Source: CAZKXU01 sp964556665
GTDB taxonomy: Bacteria > Bdellovibrionota_C > UBA2361 > CAZKXU01
Reading direction: 5' to 3'
Length of the DNA stretch: 14,448 nucleotides
Assembly: GCA_964556665.1 (NCBI GenBank)
Contig: CAZKXU010000089.1
Coordinates: 1-14,448 of the forward strand
The notes under the pieces are model-generated. The model did no database searches, had not been told where the DNA came from, and was given only the letters and a program-made list of their open reading frames with translations. This document shows, in pieces, positions 1 through 6,551 of the stretch. Positions within the stretch are counted from its first letter, which is position 1. Each line of letters opens with the position of its first letter. A program made the position numbers and the translations under genes.

Positions 1-1
1 T

Positions 2-1198
2 AAACGCGCTAAAGAGATCGACTTCCCTATTATTATTAAAGCACAGGCCGGCGGCGGCGGCCGCGGCATGAGGATTGTCTCAAATGAAATTGAGATGGCA
101 GAGTCACTGCAACGTGCCAGAGCAGAGGCCCTTAAATTTTTCTCAGATGAGGCAGTTTTTATTGAACGTTATATTGAAAGGCCGCGCCATGTAGAGGTGC
201 AGATATTTGGTGATCGGCATGGCAAGGTAATCCATTTTGGCACCCGTGACTGTACTGTTCAGAGGCGACACCAGAAGCTTATTGAAGAGGCTCCAGCGCC
301 AGAGCTGTCAGATCAGATGAGGGAGGGGATTCACCGGGCTGCAGTAAACGCTGGTAAGAGTGTTGGGTATGTAAACGCTGGAACAGCTGAATTTATTGTT
401 TCCGGAGAGGAGTTCTACTTCCTGGAGATGAACACTCGAATTCAGGTTGAGCACCCTGTGACGGAGGCTGTTACAGGGGTCGATTTAGTAGAGCTTCAGC
501 TTAAAGTTGCAAGAGGGGAGCCCATCCCTTTCGAGCAGGAGGATGTGAAATTTACCGGGCATGCGATGGAGTTTAGAATATATGCTGAAAATCCGCGTGC
601 TAATTTTGCTCCGGCAGTTGGTAAGATCACTAAAATCGTACGTGCGACTGCTCCGTTTATTCGTGAGGATTATGCATTTGAATCAGGAGATGAGATTACT
701 CCGCACTATGATGCAATGTTAAGTAAGTTTATAGTACGCGCAGATAGTCGTGGAGAGGTCATAAAAAGGGCCTATAACTCATTGAAATTATATAAAATAA
801 TGGGTGTTCAGACTAACCTTGACTTTCACCGTTGGGTGCTTAAGAATAAAACTTTCTTAAGATCGTTAACTGATGTACAATTCGTAGAACGTGAGTTTAA
901 GGCCGAGTGTCTTGAGGAGCTGTTAGCCTCAGAAGTTTGTGATCCGGGACATAGGCCACCAGTAGGAGGAGCTGAAGTGAAAAACTTTTATCGCCACAAA
1001 TCAACGAAGTTTGGAACTACATATACGATTGAAGTTGTGCATCGTGCTGATGGGCTTTATGTTGCTACTCCGGTTGATGAGGAAGGTCGCCGCGGGACAG
1101 TTAGTAACTGTCGTACCTCCAACGGTCAGGAGACTGCAATTACAAGTCTTATCAATGATGTCTTGGAAACGACACCGCCTACATCTATTTTTTCGTAG
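2..1198 (+). CDS. accC: Biotin carboxylase subunit of an acyl-CoA carboxylase (5'-partial)
   Basis: The frame is open from base 2, so the start lies outside the window; 398 residues are visible. It should carry out ATP-dependent carboxylation of biotin for an acetyl-/propionyl-CoA carboxylase (or pyruvate carboxylase A-type enzyme) in the cytoplasm. Visible motifs are the ATP-grasp glycine loop (IIKAQAGGGGRGM, codons 11-23), ERPRHVEVQIFGD, RDCTVQRRHQKLIEEAPAP, and the catalytic EMNTRIQVEHPVTE near bases 426-467, followed by the biotin-carboxylase C domain (HAMEFRIYAENPRANF). Compared with E. coli AccC, about 146 residues are missing upstream and roughly 95 extra residues follow the usual C-terminus (from about base 905). 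This tail shows no biotinyl-lysine MKM motif, so the biotin carrier must be a separate protein; no carrier gene follows here. The family is certain; the exact acyl-CoA substrate is not. Confidence 0.93.
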   Translation, partial: KRAKEIDFPIIIKAQAGGGGRGMRIVSNEIEMAESLQRARAEALKFFSDEAVFIERYIERPRHVEVQIFGDRHGKVIHFGTRDCTVQRRHQKLIEEAPAPELSDQMREGIHRAAVNAGKSVGYVNAGTAEFIVSGEEFYFLEMNTRIQVEHPVTEAVTGVDLVELQLKVARGEPIPFEQEDVKFTGHAMEFRIYAENPRANFAPAVGKITKIVRATAPFIREDYAFESGDEITPHYDAMLSKFIVRADSRGEVIKRAYNSLKLYKIMGVQTNLDFHRWVLKNKTFLRSLTDVQFVEREFKAECLEELLASEVCDPGHRPPVGGAEVKNFYRHKSTKFGTTYTIEVVHRADGLYVATPVDEEGRRGTVSNCRTSNGQETAITSLINDVLETTPPTSIFS

Positions 1199-1272
1199 GC
1201 TAAGTACCTGTATTCTGGTAATGCCCCATTATGCTTCGTTGTAAGTAGTTGAAGTTGTTGTGCCTACGAAAA
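1190..1272. repeat. 11-bp inverted repeat flanking the accC stop codon region
   Basis: TTTTCGTAGGC (1190-1200, spanning the accC stop) is perfectly complementary to GCCTACGAAAA (1262-1272). The 61-nt interior contains a small TAATG-CCC-CATTA hairpin. The right arm is followed by a modestly T-rich stretch (TTTCTTATT). It could act as a branched terminator-like structure for accC, but an 11-bp match within 80 nt is not rare in 14 kb, so function is uncertain. Confidence 0.35.
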
Positions 1273-1326
1273 TTTCTTATTAGCAAAATTCAAGATATAG
1301 CACTGATTAATATAGACACATAGCCT

Positions 1327-1353
1327 TAGATTCTAACAACTTAGGGTCGATAT
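1327..1353 (+). promoter_or_regulatory. Candidate sigma28 (FliA) promoter for the flagellin gene
   Basis: TAGA (1327-1330), a 15-nt spacer and GTCGATAT (1346-1353) resemble the enterobacterial FliA consensus TAAA-N15-GCCGATAA: 3 of 4 and 6 of 8 positions match, with exact spacing. It lies 126 nt upstream of the flagellin start, which gives a leader of roughly 115-120 nt. Sigma28 control is the usual mode for flagellins, which supports the assignment. The match is imperfect and no other strong promoter was seen in 1199-1479. Confidence 0.42.
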
Positions 1354-1417
1354 TTGATATGTAGATGTGTTTTTTTGGGGAGATCGTGTAGGTAGAGGTC
1401 CTTCTGGATTTCCCCCT

Positions 1418-1461
1418 TTTGATCGCTTGAGGTGCGATCAAAGTCCGCCCCTAGTCCGCCC
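1418..1461 (+). promoter_or_regulatory. Leader hairpin plus GTCCGCCC direct repeat upstream of flagellin
   Basis: TTTGATCGC (1418-1426) pairs perfectly with GCGATCAAA (1434-1442) around a 7-nt loop. Immediately after come two copies of AGTCCGCCC (1442-1450 and 1453-1461) with an 11-nt period, then a T6 run at 1465-1470 directly before the ribosome binding site. The hairpin-to-SD distance is about 28 nt. The placement inside the predicted leader suggests translational control or an operator, but nothing identifies a ligand or protein. A hairpin followed by a T-run could also act as an attenuator. Confidence 0.4.
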
Positions 1462-1470
1462 AGATTTTTT

Positions 1471-1482
1471 GGAGACTAGGTG
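1471..1482 (+). promoter_or_regulatory. Shine-Dalgarno and GTG start of the flagellin gene
   Basis: GGAG at 1471-1474 lies 5 nt before GTG (1480-1482). It fixes the start: the protein begins MSTLRLGLNIQSLTAS, aligning with canonical flagellin N-termini (MSLRINHNIAAMNA type). It is one of only two strong SD sequences in the window. Confidence 0.75.
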
Positions 1483-3417
1483 AGTACGCTTAGGCTAGGT
1501 TTAAATATTCAATCCTTAACGGCGTCACGGTATCTTAATCGCGCCGAGGATATCCTTTCCCGTTCATTTGCGCGGCTAAGTACAGGCTCGCGAATTAATC
1601 AGGCGAGTGATGATGCCGCAGGTCTTTCAGTTTCGAGTAAGCTTAATGCAGATGCCAGGATTTATGGTCAGGCGTATCGGAATATTAATGACGGTATTTC
1701 AAGATTAAATATTGCAGATGGAGCGGTTCAGAATCTCTCTACGGTCATCACTCGGTTGTCAGAGCTGGCAGAACAGGCTTCAAATGGAACATTTAGCACG
1801 ACACAGAGAAGAGCCCTTGATAAGGAAGCATACGCACTTGTTGATGAGTTTAACAGGATTATTGAAGCTACTGAGAGTAATGATATTAATCTTCTTGACG
1901 GGACACCTTTACGTGGAAGCATTCAAGCAGGATTCGGAACAGATGCATTAATCTCTTATTATCTTGGATCGGAGCTTACGCGCACTGTCGGCAACGGTAG
2001 GTTTCAATCCTCAACGCAGATGACATCAGTAGCGGGCGGCACCACTGATGTACAAACGGAGCTTGCTGATATAAATGGTGATGGAAACTTGGATCTCATC
2101 AGTGCCTCTTCCGGTGATAATCGCCTAAATTTTTACCTAGGAAATGGAGATGGAACGTTTCAGAATAAGACTACAGCAATACCTAATGTTACTAACCTCG
2201 TTGGCTTTACTATCGGTGATTTCGATGGCGATTCAGATCTTGATATCGTCGCAGTTGGTGACAACTCAGCTGCCAATGAGACCCAGCTCCTGAGCAATAA
2301 TGGCACAGGATCCTTTAGCTCAATCGCAACACCACAAAATATTCTTACAGACGGTGGAGGTCTGAATACAGTTGCAATAAAGAGCGGCGATATTAATGGA
2401 GATGGAATTTTAGATATTGTATATGCTGTGGATGTTTCAAACAGGGTATATTATACACAGGGTAATGGTGATGGGACATTTAAAACGGGAGCCAGTGTTG
2501 GTTTTGTAAGCGGGACCAACAATCAAGGCGACATAGAGCTATATGATTATGACAATGACGGAGACATCGATATATTGCAGACCGATTTAAACGCCGACTC
2601 TATTTTGCTTAGCAATAACAATGGCAGTGGAGTCTTTACCCCATCAGGGAGTATCGCTGCTGGCGCAGATCCCTACGATTTAGAGATCGGTGATATTAAT
2701 CGTGATGGTTATGCTGATATAGTTGCAGCTGCTAATGCCGATCAGTCAATTAATGTTTTTATGGGAAACGGTGATGGTACTTTTGCGGATAAAGTTAGCT
2801 ATGCAACCGGATTTTCTATCAGAGGACTTGAGCTTGGTGATTTTAATAATGATGGACTTATAGATGTAATAACAGCATCACCAAGTAGTGATAGAGTAAG
2901 AGTACTAGAGAACTTAGGTGACGGCGTGTTAAATACTACTCTTCTTACAACAACGACCGGGGATAATCCTCTAGAGATAAAAGCCGGAGATTTCAACAAT
3001 GATGGAGTTCTTGATATTGTTACCCGCTCGACTAATGATGATAATCTCAATATTCAGCTTGGCCAGGCAGGGGAGGATACCTCAATCGCGTATGTAAATC
3101 TTTTGACCCAGGATAGTGCCAGAAGTGAGTTAGAAACCCTGGCGGAAATTCGAGAGAGGATAGCAAGTGAGCTTGGATCAATTGGTAGCACTTTGAGCCG
3201 ATTTAATACCGCAGCTTCGCACGTTAGAGCTAATCAGCTTGAATATTTAACGGCTAGCGGGCGCATCACAAATATAGATGTAGCCGAGGAGGCAGCGACC
3301 TTGATACGTTCAAGAATTTTAGAACAGGCTGGAATTGCAATTTTAGCCCAGGCGAATCAGGCGCCATCACTTCTTCTTGATATACTTCGTAATAGTGCTG
3401 TTAAGCCAAGGCGGTAA
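1480..3417 (+). CDS. Flagellin with an inserted seven-repeat FG-GAP/VCBS beta-propeller
   Basis: This 645-aa flagellar filament subunit has an atypical variable region. Residues 1-165 match the flagellin N-terminal D0/D1 helices (ARLSTGSRINQASDDAAGLSV at about 31-51; RLSELAEQASNGTFS at about 92-106; NLLDGT at 137-142). Residues about 535-645 match the C-terminal D1/D0 helices (SRFNTAASHVRANQLEYL; ILEQAGIAILAQANQAPS; final LRN plus a short basic tail). Between them, residues about 180-530 contain seven repeats of about 50 aa, each with a calcium-loop DxDxDG-like motif beginning at D197, D247, D304, D356, D405, D454 and D504. That is the blade count of an integrin-alpha-like propeller. It should be exported by the flagellar type III apparatus and display the propeller on the filament surface in place of D2/D3. 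Export, polymerisation and ligand binding are inferences. No hook, cap or fliS gene is adjacent. Its last 51 bp overlap the convergent RluA-type gene. Confidence 0.93.
   Translation: MSTLRLGLNIQSLTASRYLNRAEDILSRSFARLSTGSRINQASDDAAGLSVSSKLNADARIYGQAYRNINDGISRLNIADGAVQNLSTVITRLSELAEQASNGTFSTTQRRALDKEAYALVDEFNRIIEATESNDINLLDGTPLRGSIQAGFGTDALISYYLGSELTRTVGNGRFQSSTQMTSVAGGTTDVQTELADINGDGNLDLISASSGDNRLNFYLGNGDGTFQNKTTAIPNVTNLVGFTIGDFDGDSDLDIVAVGDNSAANETQLLSNNGTGSFSSIATPQNILTDGGGLNTVAIKSGDINGDGILDIVYAVDVSNRVYYTQGNGDGTFKTGASVGFVSGTNNQGDIELYDYDNDGDIDILQTDLNADSILLSNNNGSGVFTPSGSIAAGADPYDLEIGDINRDGYADIVAAANADQSINVFMGNGDGTFADKVSYATGFSIRGLELGDFNNDGLIDVITASPSSDRVRVLENLGDGVLNTTLLTTTTGDNPLEIKAGDFNNDGVLDIVTRSTNDDNLNIQLGQAGEDTSIAYVNLLTQDSARSELETLAEIRERIASELGSIGSTLSRFNTAASHVRANQLEYLTASGRITNIDVAEEAATLIRSRILEQAGIAILAQANQAPSLLLDILRNSAVKPRR
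2068..3015 (+). repeat. Seven in-frame FG-GAP/VCBS repeat units inside flagellin
   Basis: The calcium-loop motifs are DINGDGNLD, DFDGDSDLD, DINGDGILD, DYDNDGDID, DINRDGYAD, DFNNDGLID and DFNNDGVLD, spaced 50, 57, 52, 49, 49 and 50 residues apart. Repeats 1, 3 and 5 share DIN-x-DG plus a GNGDGTF strand; repeats 2 and 4 share D(F/Y)-type loops plus LLSNN...GxxF. This alternation suggests duplication of a two-blade unit. The DNA copies are diverged, so this is an old protein repeat, not a recent tandem DNA array. Confidence 0.88.
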
Positions 3418-4089
3418 TACCGTAGAAACTTTGAATCTCAAAATATTATCCGTAGTAGGGTGGCAAAATACAACGGAATAGGCGTGTAGAAAAAAAGCAG
3501 GTATTCTCTCTGTCTGCCAGATACTACGCATTTCACCTTTGGCTCGGTAAATTTCATCTCCTATAAGCGGCCAGCCAAGATGAGAAGCATGTGCTCTAAT
3601 CTGATGTCTACGGGCTGTGTGAGCTTCAATTTCGACTAGTGTCACCCGCTGCTCTTCAAAATATCTTATCGGATGAAGCAAGGTTTTGCCTTTTAGTGTG
3701 CGGGGCTTGCGCTTGTCGTAGATTCGAACTTTAGATCCACCACGATTTGGATTGCCGATATAGGACTCAAAGCTAATCGGCTTTTTAAGCTCCCCTTCAA
3801 GTAGAGCCAAGTAGTGCTTCTCAATTTTGCCTGCAAGAATAGCTTTATGCAGCAAATTCCAAACACGCTCTGATTTAGCCGCTAGTAAAATGCCGCTTGT
3901 CTCAAAGTCTAGGCGGTTAACTAATCCGCAATCGGCCTCCTTTGGTGAAGCTGATTTAAATTCCGGATTAAGTTTCAAAAGAAAATCGGCAACAGAAGGT
4001 GCGTTGGATTTATCCGATCTGGTGGAGTGTATTCCGGAAGGCTTGTTTAAAATCAGTATATCCTGATCTTCATATATTATAGGTATCAT
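3367..4089 (-). CDS. RluA-family pseudouridine synthase
   Basis: This 240-aa enzyme should isomerise specific uridines in rRNA or tRNA to pseudouridine in the cytoplasm. It opens with the family's IIYEDQDILILNKPSGI strand (residues 4-20). The catalytic loop is NRLDFETSGILL with the nucleophilic aspartate at D61; the common HRLD histidine is Asn58 here. The ARRHQIRAHASHLGWPLIGDEIY motif (159-181) is typical of RluA/RluC/RluD. No S4 domain precedes the catalytic domain, so it resembles the short RluA/TruC-type members. Its ATG overlaps the upstream gene's stop by one base (TAATG), implying translational coupling. Its 3' end runs 51 bp into the flagellin gene on the other strand, and no terminator separates them. 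The exact target nucleotide cannot be told from sequence. Confidence 0.9.
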   Translation of the reverse strand: MIPIIYEDQDILILNKPSGIHSTRSDKSNAPSVADFLLKLNPEFKSASPKEADCGLVNRLDFETSGILLAAKSERVWNLLHKAILAGKIEKHYLALLEGELKKPISFESYIGNPNRGGSKVRIYDKRKPRTLKGKTLLHPIRYFEEQRVTLVEIEAHTARRHQIRAHASHLGWPLIGDEIYRAKGEMRSIWQTERIPAFFLHAYSVVFCHPTTDNILRFKVSTVLPPWLNSTITKYIKKK

Positions 4090-4706
4090 TAATGATAGGT
4101 AATCTCATCGTTATTACCGAACTGCTTACACTGCTCAAAAAGCTCCTCAAGTGTGCGTTGTAACGCATTTCGATTAGTTGCCAAGTCAGATCGCATCTCT
4201 TCCATTTTCTTCTCAAACTCTCCAAGTGCCCAGCTCTTTGTTTCCATCCCCTTTTCTTTCCGTCTTTGATGGAGTTTTTTTTGGGCATTGCTGGTTTCTA
4301 ATATCAGCTTCATAAGCTCAGCACGGTCTATTAATAGCTGCTCAACTGTTCCCAAACTAGAAAGGCGCACAGAGAAGTGCTCCGAGACGCTGACTACTCG
4401 TCCCAGTAGCTCCTGGTTATGATTATGAATTTTGTCAATTAATAGCTCACTTACAGGGAAGTGATCCAATAAGAATGATTCACGCAGTCTGATGATAATC
4501 TGAGATGGATTAGATAGGGGTTTAGTTTTAAGCAGCTCATCAACCTCATCTAGCGCTTTCTTGCCAGCGCTAAGTTTTAGCCGTGTACCGAGGCCACGCA
4601 TATCTCCAAAAATAGCCTCTACTAAAACTTTGATGACAAAAATTACGATAGCTAGTCCGCATAGACCGAATAGGATTGCCAGAAATATAGTTGAACTCTG
4701 ATTCAT
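4089..4706 (-). CDS. Hypothetical single-TM protein with coiled-coil C-terminus
   Basis: The protein is 205 aa if it starts at the ATG at 4704-4706 (MNQSSTIFLAILFGLCG...). One strong hydrophobic segment spans residues about 6-30, followed by a charged, helical, mostly cytoplasmic-looking region. The C-terminal half (about 115-195) is rich in Glu, Lys, Leu and Gln with heptad-like spacing (EFEKKMEEMRSDLATNRNAL), suggesting a coiled coil. I recognise no family. The frame stays open up to 4841, but the extra 45 codons cross the intergenic inverted repeats and precede the natural membrane anchor, so the internal ATG is preferred. The SD is weak (AGGA about 14 nt upstream). It overlaps the RluA-type gene by one base, so the two are probably co-transcribed; why an anchored coiled-coil protein would be paired with a pseudouridine synthase is unknown. 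Confidence 0.7.
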   Translation of the reverse strand: MNQSSTIFLAILFGLCGLAIVIFVIKVLVEAIFGDMRGLGTRLKLSAGKKALDEVDELLKTKPLSNPSQIIIRLRESFLLDHFPVSELLIDKIHNHNQELLGRVVSVSEHFSVRLSSLGTVEQLLIDRAELMKLILETSNAQKKLHQRRKEKGMETKSWALGEFEKKMEEMRSDLATNRNALQRTLEELFEQCKQFGNNDEITYH

Positions 4707-4721
4707 CTTATATTTTATTAT

Positions 4722-4749
4722 CCTAAATCCGGCAGTTGCCGGATTTAGG
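4722..4749. repeat. Perfect 28-bp palindrome (13-bp arms)
   Basis: CCTAAATCCGGCA (4722-4734) is exactly mirrored at 4737-4749 around a 2-nt centre (GT). It lies just upstream of the start of the minus-strand membrane protein and could be an operator, a cruciform or a small insertion. A CCTA direct repeat occurs at 4722-4725 and 4753-4756. Removing one repeat plus the interior would join the outer arm of the larger inverted repeat at 4716-4912. Confidence 0.7.
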
Positions 4750-4752
4750 CAA

Positions 4753-4907
4753 CCTAGAAAAAGCAGTTCTAACCCTTTTTTAGGCCAAAAAATGCCCGAA
4801 AACAGCTCGGCAGCAGCCTCACCTTTTGGGTGAACTCGCAAACTTAATAAAGCTGTGTGTTTTCGGGCATTTTTCGCCTTTTCTTAGTTCGAACTGCTCT
4901 TTCTAGG
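4753..4907. repeat. Long imperfect inverted repeat (~55-bp arms)
   Basis: The left arm is 4753-4807 and the right arm 4851-4907. Inner block AAAAATGCCCGAAAAC (4788-4803) pairs perfectly over 16 bp with 4859-4874. Outer block CCTAGAAAAAGCAGTTC (4753-4769) pairs with 4891-4907 with one mismatch. The stretch between the blocks pairs poorly. The central loop (about 4808-4850) holds its own TCACC/GGTGA stem. Each 16-bp arm is followed by a T-run on the appropriate strand, so the core looks like a bidirectional intrinsic terminator, although the flanking genes diverge. A MITE-like element or small structured RNA is possible. Confidence 0.65.
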
Positions 4908-4964
4908 ATTATACACTATTTTCTCACTCTTTGCATCATTAGGATTAGGTGCTACTTTCCCAGC

Positions 4965-5417
4965 ATGAGTAGAATCAAGATTCAGCTTCCTGTAAGATTT
5001 ACATTTAGCTGTGAAATTCCTCTTCGTATTACCGATATGAATTACGGAGCGCACCTTGGAAATGATGCAGTCTTGTCTATTGTGCATGAAGCGCGCGTTC
5101 AGTTCTTAAAATCTTTGGGTTTAAGTGAAATGAGTTTAGGCCAGGGGATCGGAGTGATTATGGCTGATGCGGCTATTATCTACAAAGCTCCGGCGTTTTA
5201 CGGTGACACGATTCAGGCCGAAGTTGCCGTTACGGAGCTTGCCAGATCTGCATTTACAATGGTGTATAGAATGACAAACAAGGGGAGCTCTGAAGATATT
5301 GCTTGGGTGCAGACCGGCCTAGTTGCCTACGATTATGAACGAAAAAGGGTGGTTTCAATTCCAAATCCAGCTAGAGAGAGATTGAGCACTAGTGCTTCGC
5401 CAAATATCGCCGTTTGA
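4965..5417 (+). CDS. Hotdog-fold acyl-CoA thioesterase (4HBT/YbgC-like)
   Basis: This 150-aa cytoplasmic protein has the length of a single hotdog domain. It should hydrolyse an acyl-CoA or related thioester. RITDMNYGAHLGNDAVLSIVHEARVQFLKSLG (split here: RITDMNYGAHLGND at 21-34, HEARVQFLKSLG at 41-52) matches the 4-hydroxybenzoyl-CoA thioesterase family pattern, with D24 at the usual catalytic position and the long hotdog helix following. KAPAFYGDTIQAEVAV (74-89) is the typical next strand pair. The ATG at 4965 is chosen because the frame's longer open stretch from 4857 runs through the intergenic inverted repeat and does not resemble the family; AGGTG at 4947-4951 is a distant SD. It is divergent from the membrane/RluA pair. 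The physiological substrate is unknown. Confidence 0.85.
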   Translation: MSRIKIQLPVRFTFSCEIPLRITDMNYGAHLGNDAVLSIVHEARVQFLKSLGLSEMSLGQGIGVIMADAAIIYKAPAFYGDTIQAEVAVTELARSAFTMVYRMTNKGSSEDIAWVQTGLVAYDYERKRVVSIPNPARERLSTSASPNIAV

Positions 5418-5443
5418 CAAGAGATAATGGCTCTAACTATAGA
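5414..5443 (+). promoter_or_regulatory. Sigma70-type promoter for the 5517 operon
   Basis: Perfect -35 TTGACA (5414-5419), 18-nt spacer, -10 TATAGA (5438-5443). The -35 overlaps the TGA stop of the thioesterase gene. It gives a leader of roughly 65 nt before the ATG at 5517. Confidence 0.55.
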
Positions 5444-5516
5444 TTTATTAGCCTGCTTAGCACGAAAAATCCCTTCTTTTTTAAATAATTAAAGCTTACT
5501 AATATCTAAGCCATAC

Positions 5517-6551
5517 ATGTTTGCACCAATTCTTGCAATTTTAGGGGCGATATTGGCCCTGCTTGGATTTCATTATAGAAATGAGGTCGTTCTTCTTCCT
5601 AGTCTGCCCACTGAGATGACAGCCGAGGAGGCAGTGAATCTAATAAAACAACAGGAGACTAGCTATGTAAAGATTAATACGAACCTCTCAGAGGTGAAGA
5701 GGCTTTATCCAACCGATTTAATAAAGCCAACCTATGTTACATGCACACCTGAGGAGAGTTATAAATTAATAAAACCAAGAGATGGTACAATCTCCCCTCC
5801 AAGTTGGTTTGTAGGCTGCGTCGTAGAAGTCGATACTGAAATTCAGGATTCGTTTGTTACATATGAATATACTGAGAAGAATAGTAGAGGGAAGGCCGAT
5901 CACCTTGTTTTTAAATTTCATCTGGCGCCGGTAAATGGCTCGGACAACAAACTTTGGGTTGTATCAAAGCGCCTATACGGGTTTCAGGCCGGGGAGGGTT
6001 GGTTGAAAAAGACAACCTTCAAGGGACGCTTGACCGACTTTGAGGATCTGCCAGGCAATATTCGTTTACCAGATGATCAGTTTGCCTCGCTAATTGGAAA
6101 AATTAGTGTAGATCTAGGTATACGAATACCGCTTGGGGCGCAGGCAATTCTTACTGAGTTTGAGCCCGATACGGGAAATTTAGGTAAGCTAGGAAGTTAT
6201 TTTGTGCCATTTCCGAATACAAAAGGTGCTTTTTTATTGATGGTTAATCAGGAAGACAAGCATGAGCAGCTTACGGAAAATGCGGTTACAGGCATTATGG
6301 AGACAGTAGATGGCGATCGTTTTCAAAAGCTTTTCACTCATCTCGGTGTTGAAGCTGTAGACAAAGTAGGATTGCTAACACTTAAAAGTGCATTTGATTA
6401 CAACCGTTCTCAGAAGAGACGGGATACCTATCTTTTTGAGGTAGGGCTCTGGATGTTTTTTGTAGGCGCCGGATTATCTTTTCTTAAGGAAACAGGATCC
6501 TCTAAATCCTCTAAGAAGGGTACTAAGATTAAAATTATTAAGCACAAATGA
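5517..6551 (+). CDS. Hypothetical two-TM membrane protein, partner of the beta-CASP RNase
   Basis: This 344-aa protein is not a family I can name. A hydrophobic segment lies at residues 3-19 (FAPILAILGAILALLGF) and a second at about 306-323 (LFEVGLWMFFVGAGLSFL), then a Lys-rich tail (KSSKKGTKIKIIKHK). The roughly 285-residue middle is hydrophilic and mixed alpha/beta, so the topology is two anchors holding a large domain on one side of the membrane, with a basic cytoplasmic tail. That general arrangement recalls TMEM43- or GIDE-like membrane proteins, but no diagnostic motif was seen. No SD precedes the ATG. Its stop overlaps the start of the RNase gene (ATGA, 6548-6551), indicating coupled translation and suggesting a functional link; the basic tail could contact nucleic acid or lipid headgroups (inference). 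Confidence 0.8.
   Translation: MFAPILAILGAILALLGFHYRNEVVLLPSLPTEMTAEEAVNLIKQQETSYVKINTNLSEVKRLYPTDLIKPTYVTCTPEESYKLIKPRDGTISPPSWFVGCVVEVDTEIQDSFVTYEYTEKNSRGKADHLVFKFHLAPVNGSDNKLWVVSKRLYGFQAGEGWLKKTTFKGRLTDFEDLPGNIRLPDDQFASLIGKISVDLGIRIPLGAQAILTEFEPDTGNLGKLGSYFVPFPNTKGAFLLMVNQEDKHEQLTENAVTGIMETVDGDRFQKLFTHLGVEAVDKVGLLTLKSAFDYNRSQKRRDTYLFEVGLWMFFVGAGLSFLKETGSSKSSKKGTKIKIIKHK

Noticed and set aside
2068..3015. CRISPR-like or recent tandem DNA repeat at about 150-bp period
   Set aside because: The period is that of the protein blades; the DNA copies are diverged and lie in an open reading frame.
4707..4841. 45-codon N-terminal extension of the membrane/coiled-coil protein
   Set aside because: It runs through the palindrome and the left arm of the inverted repeat and would bury the natural membrane anchor; the ATG at 4706 is more plausible.
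4753..4907. Integron attC site
   Set aside because: The inverted-repeat ends lack the RYYYAAC/GTTRRRY core sites, the flanking genes are divergent, and no integrase is seen.
4857..4964. 36-codon N-terminal extension of the thioesterase
   Set aside because: It is encoded largely by the right arm of the inverted repeat and does not resemble the start of a hotdog thioesterase; the ATG at 4965 gives the normal length.
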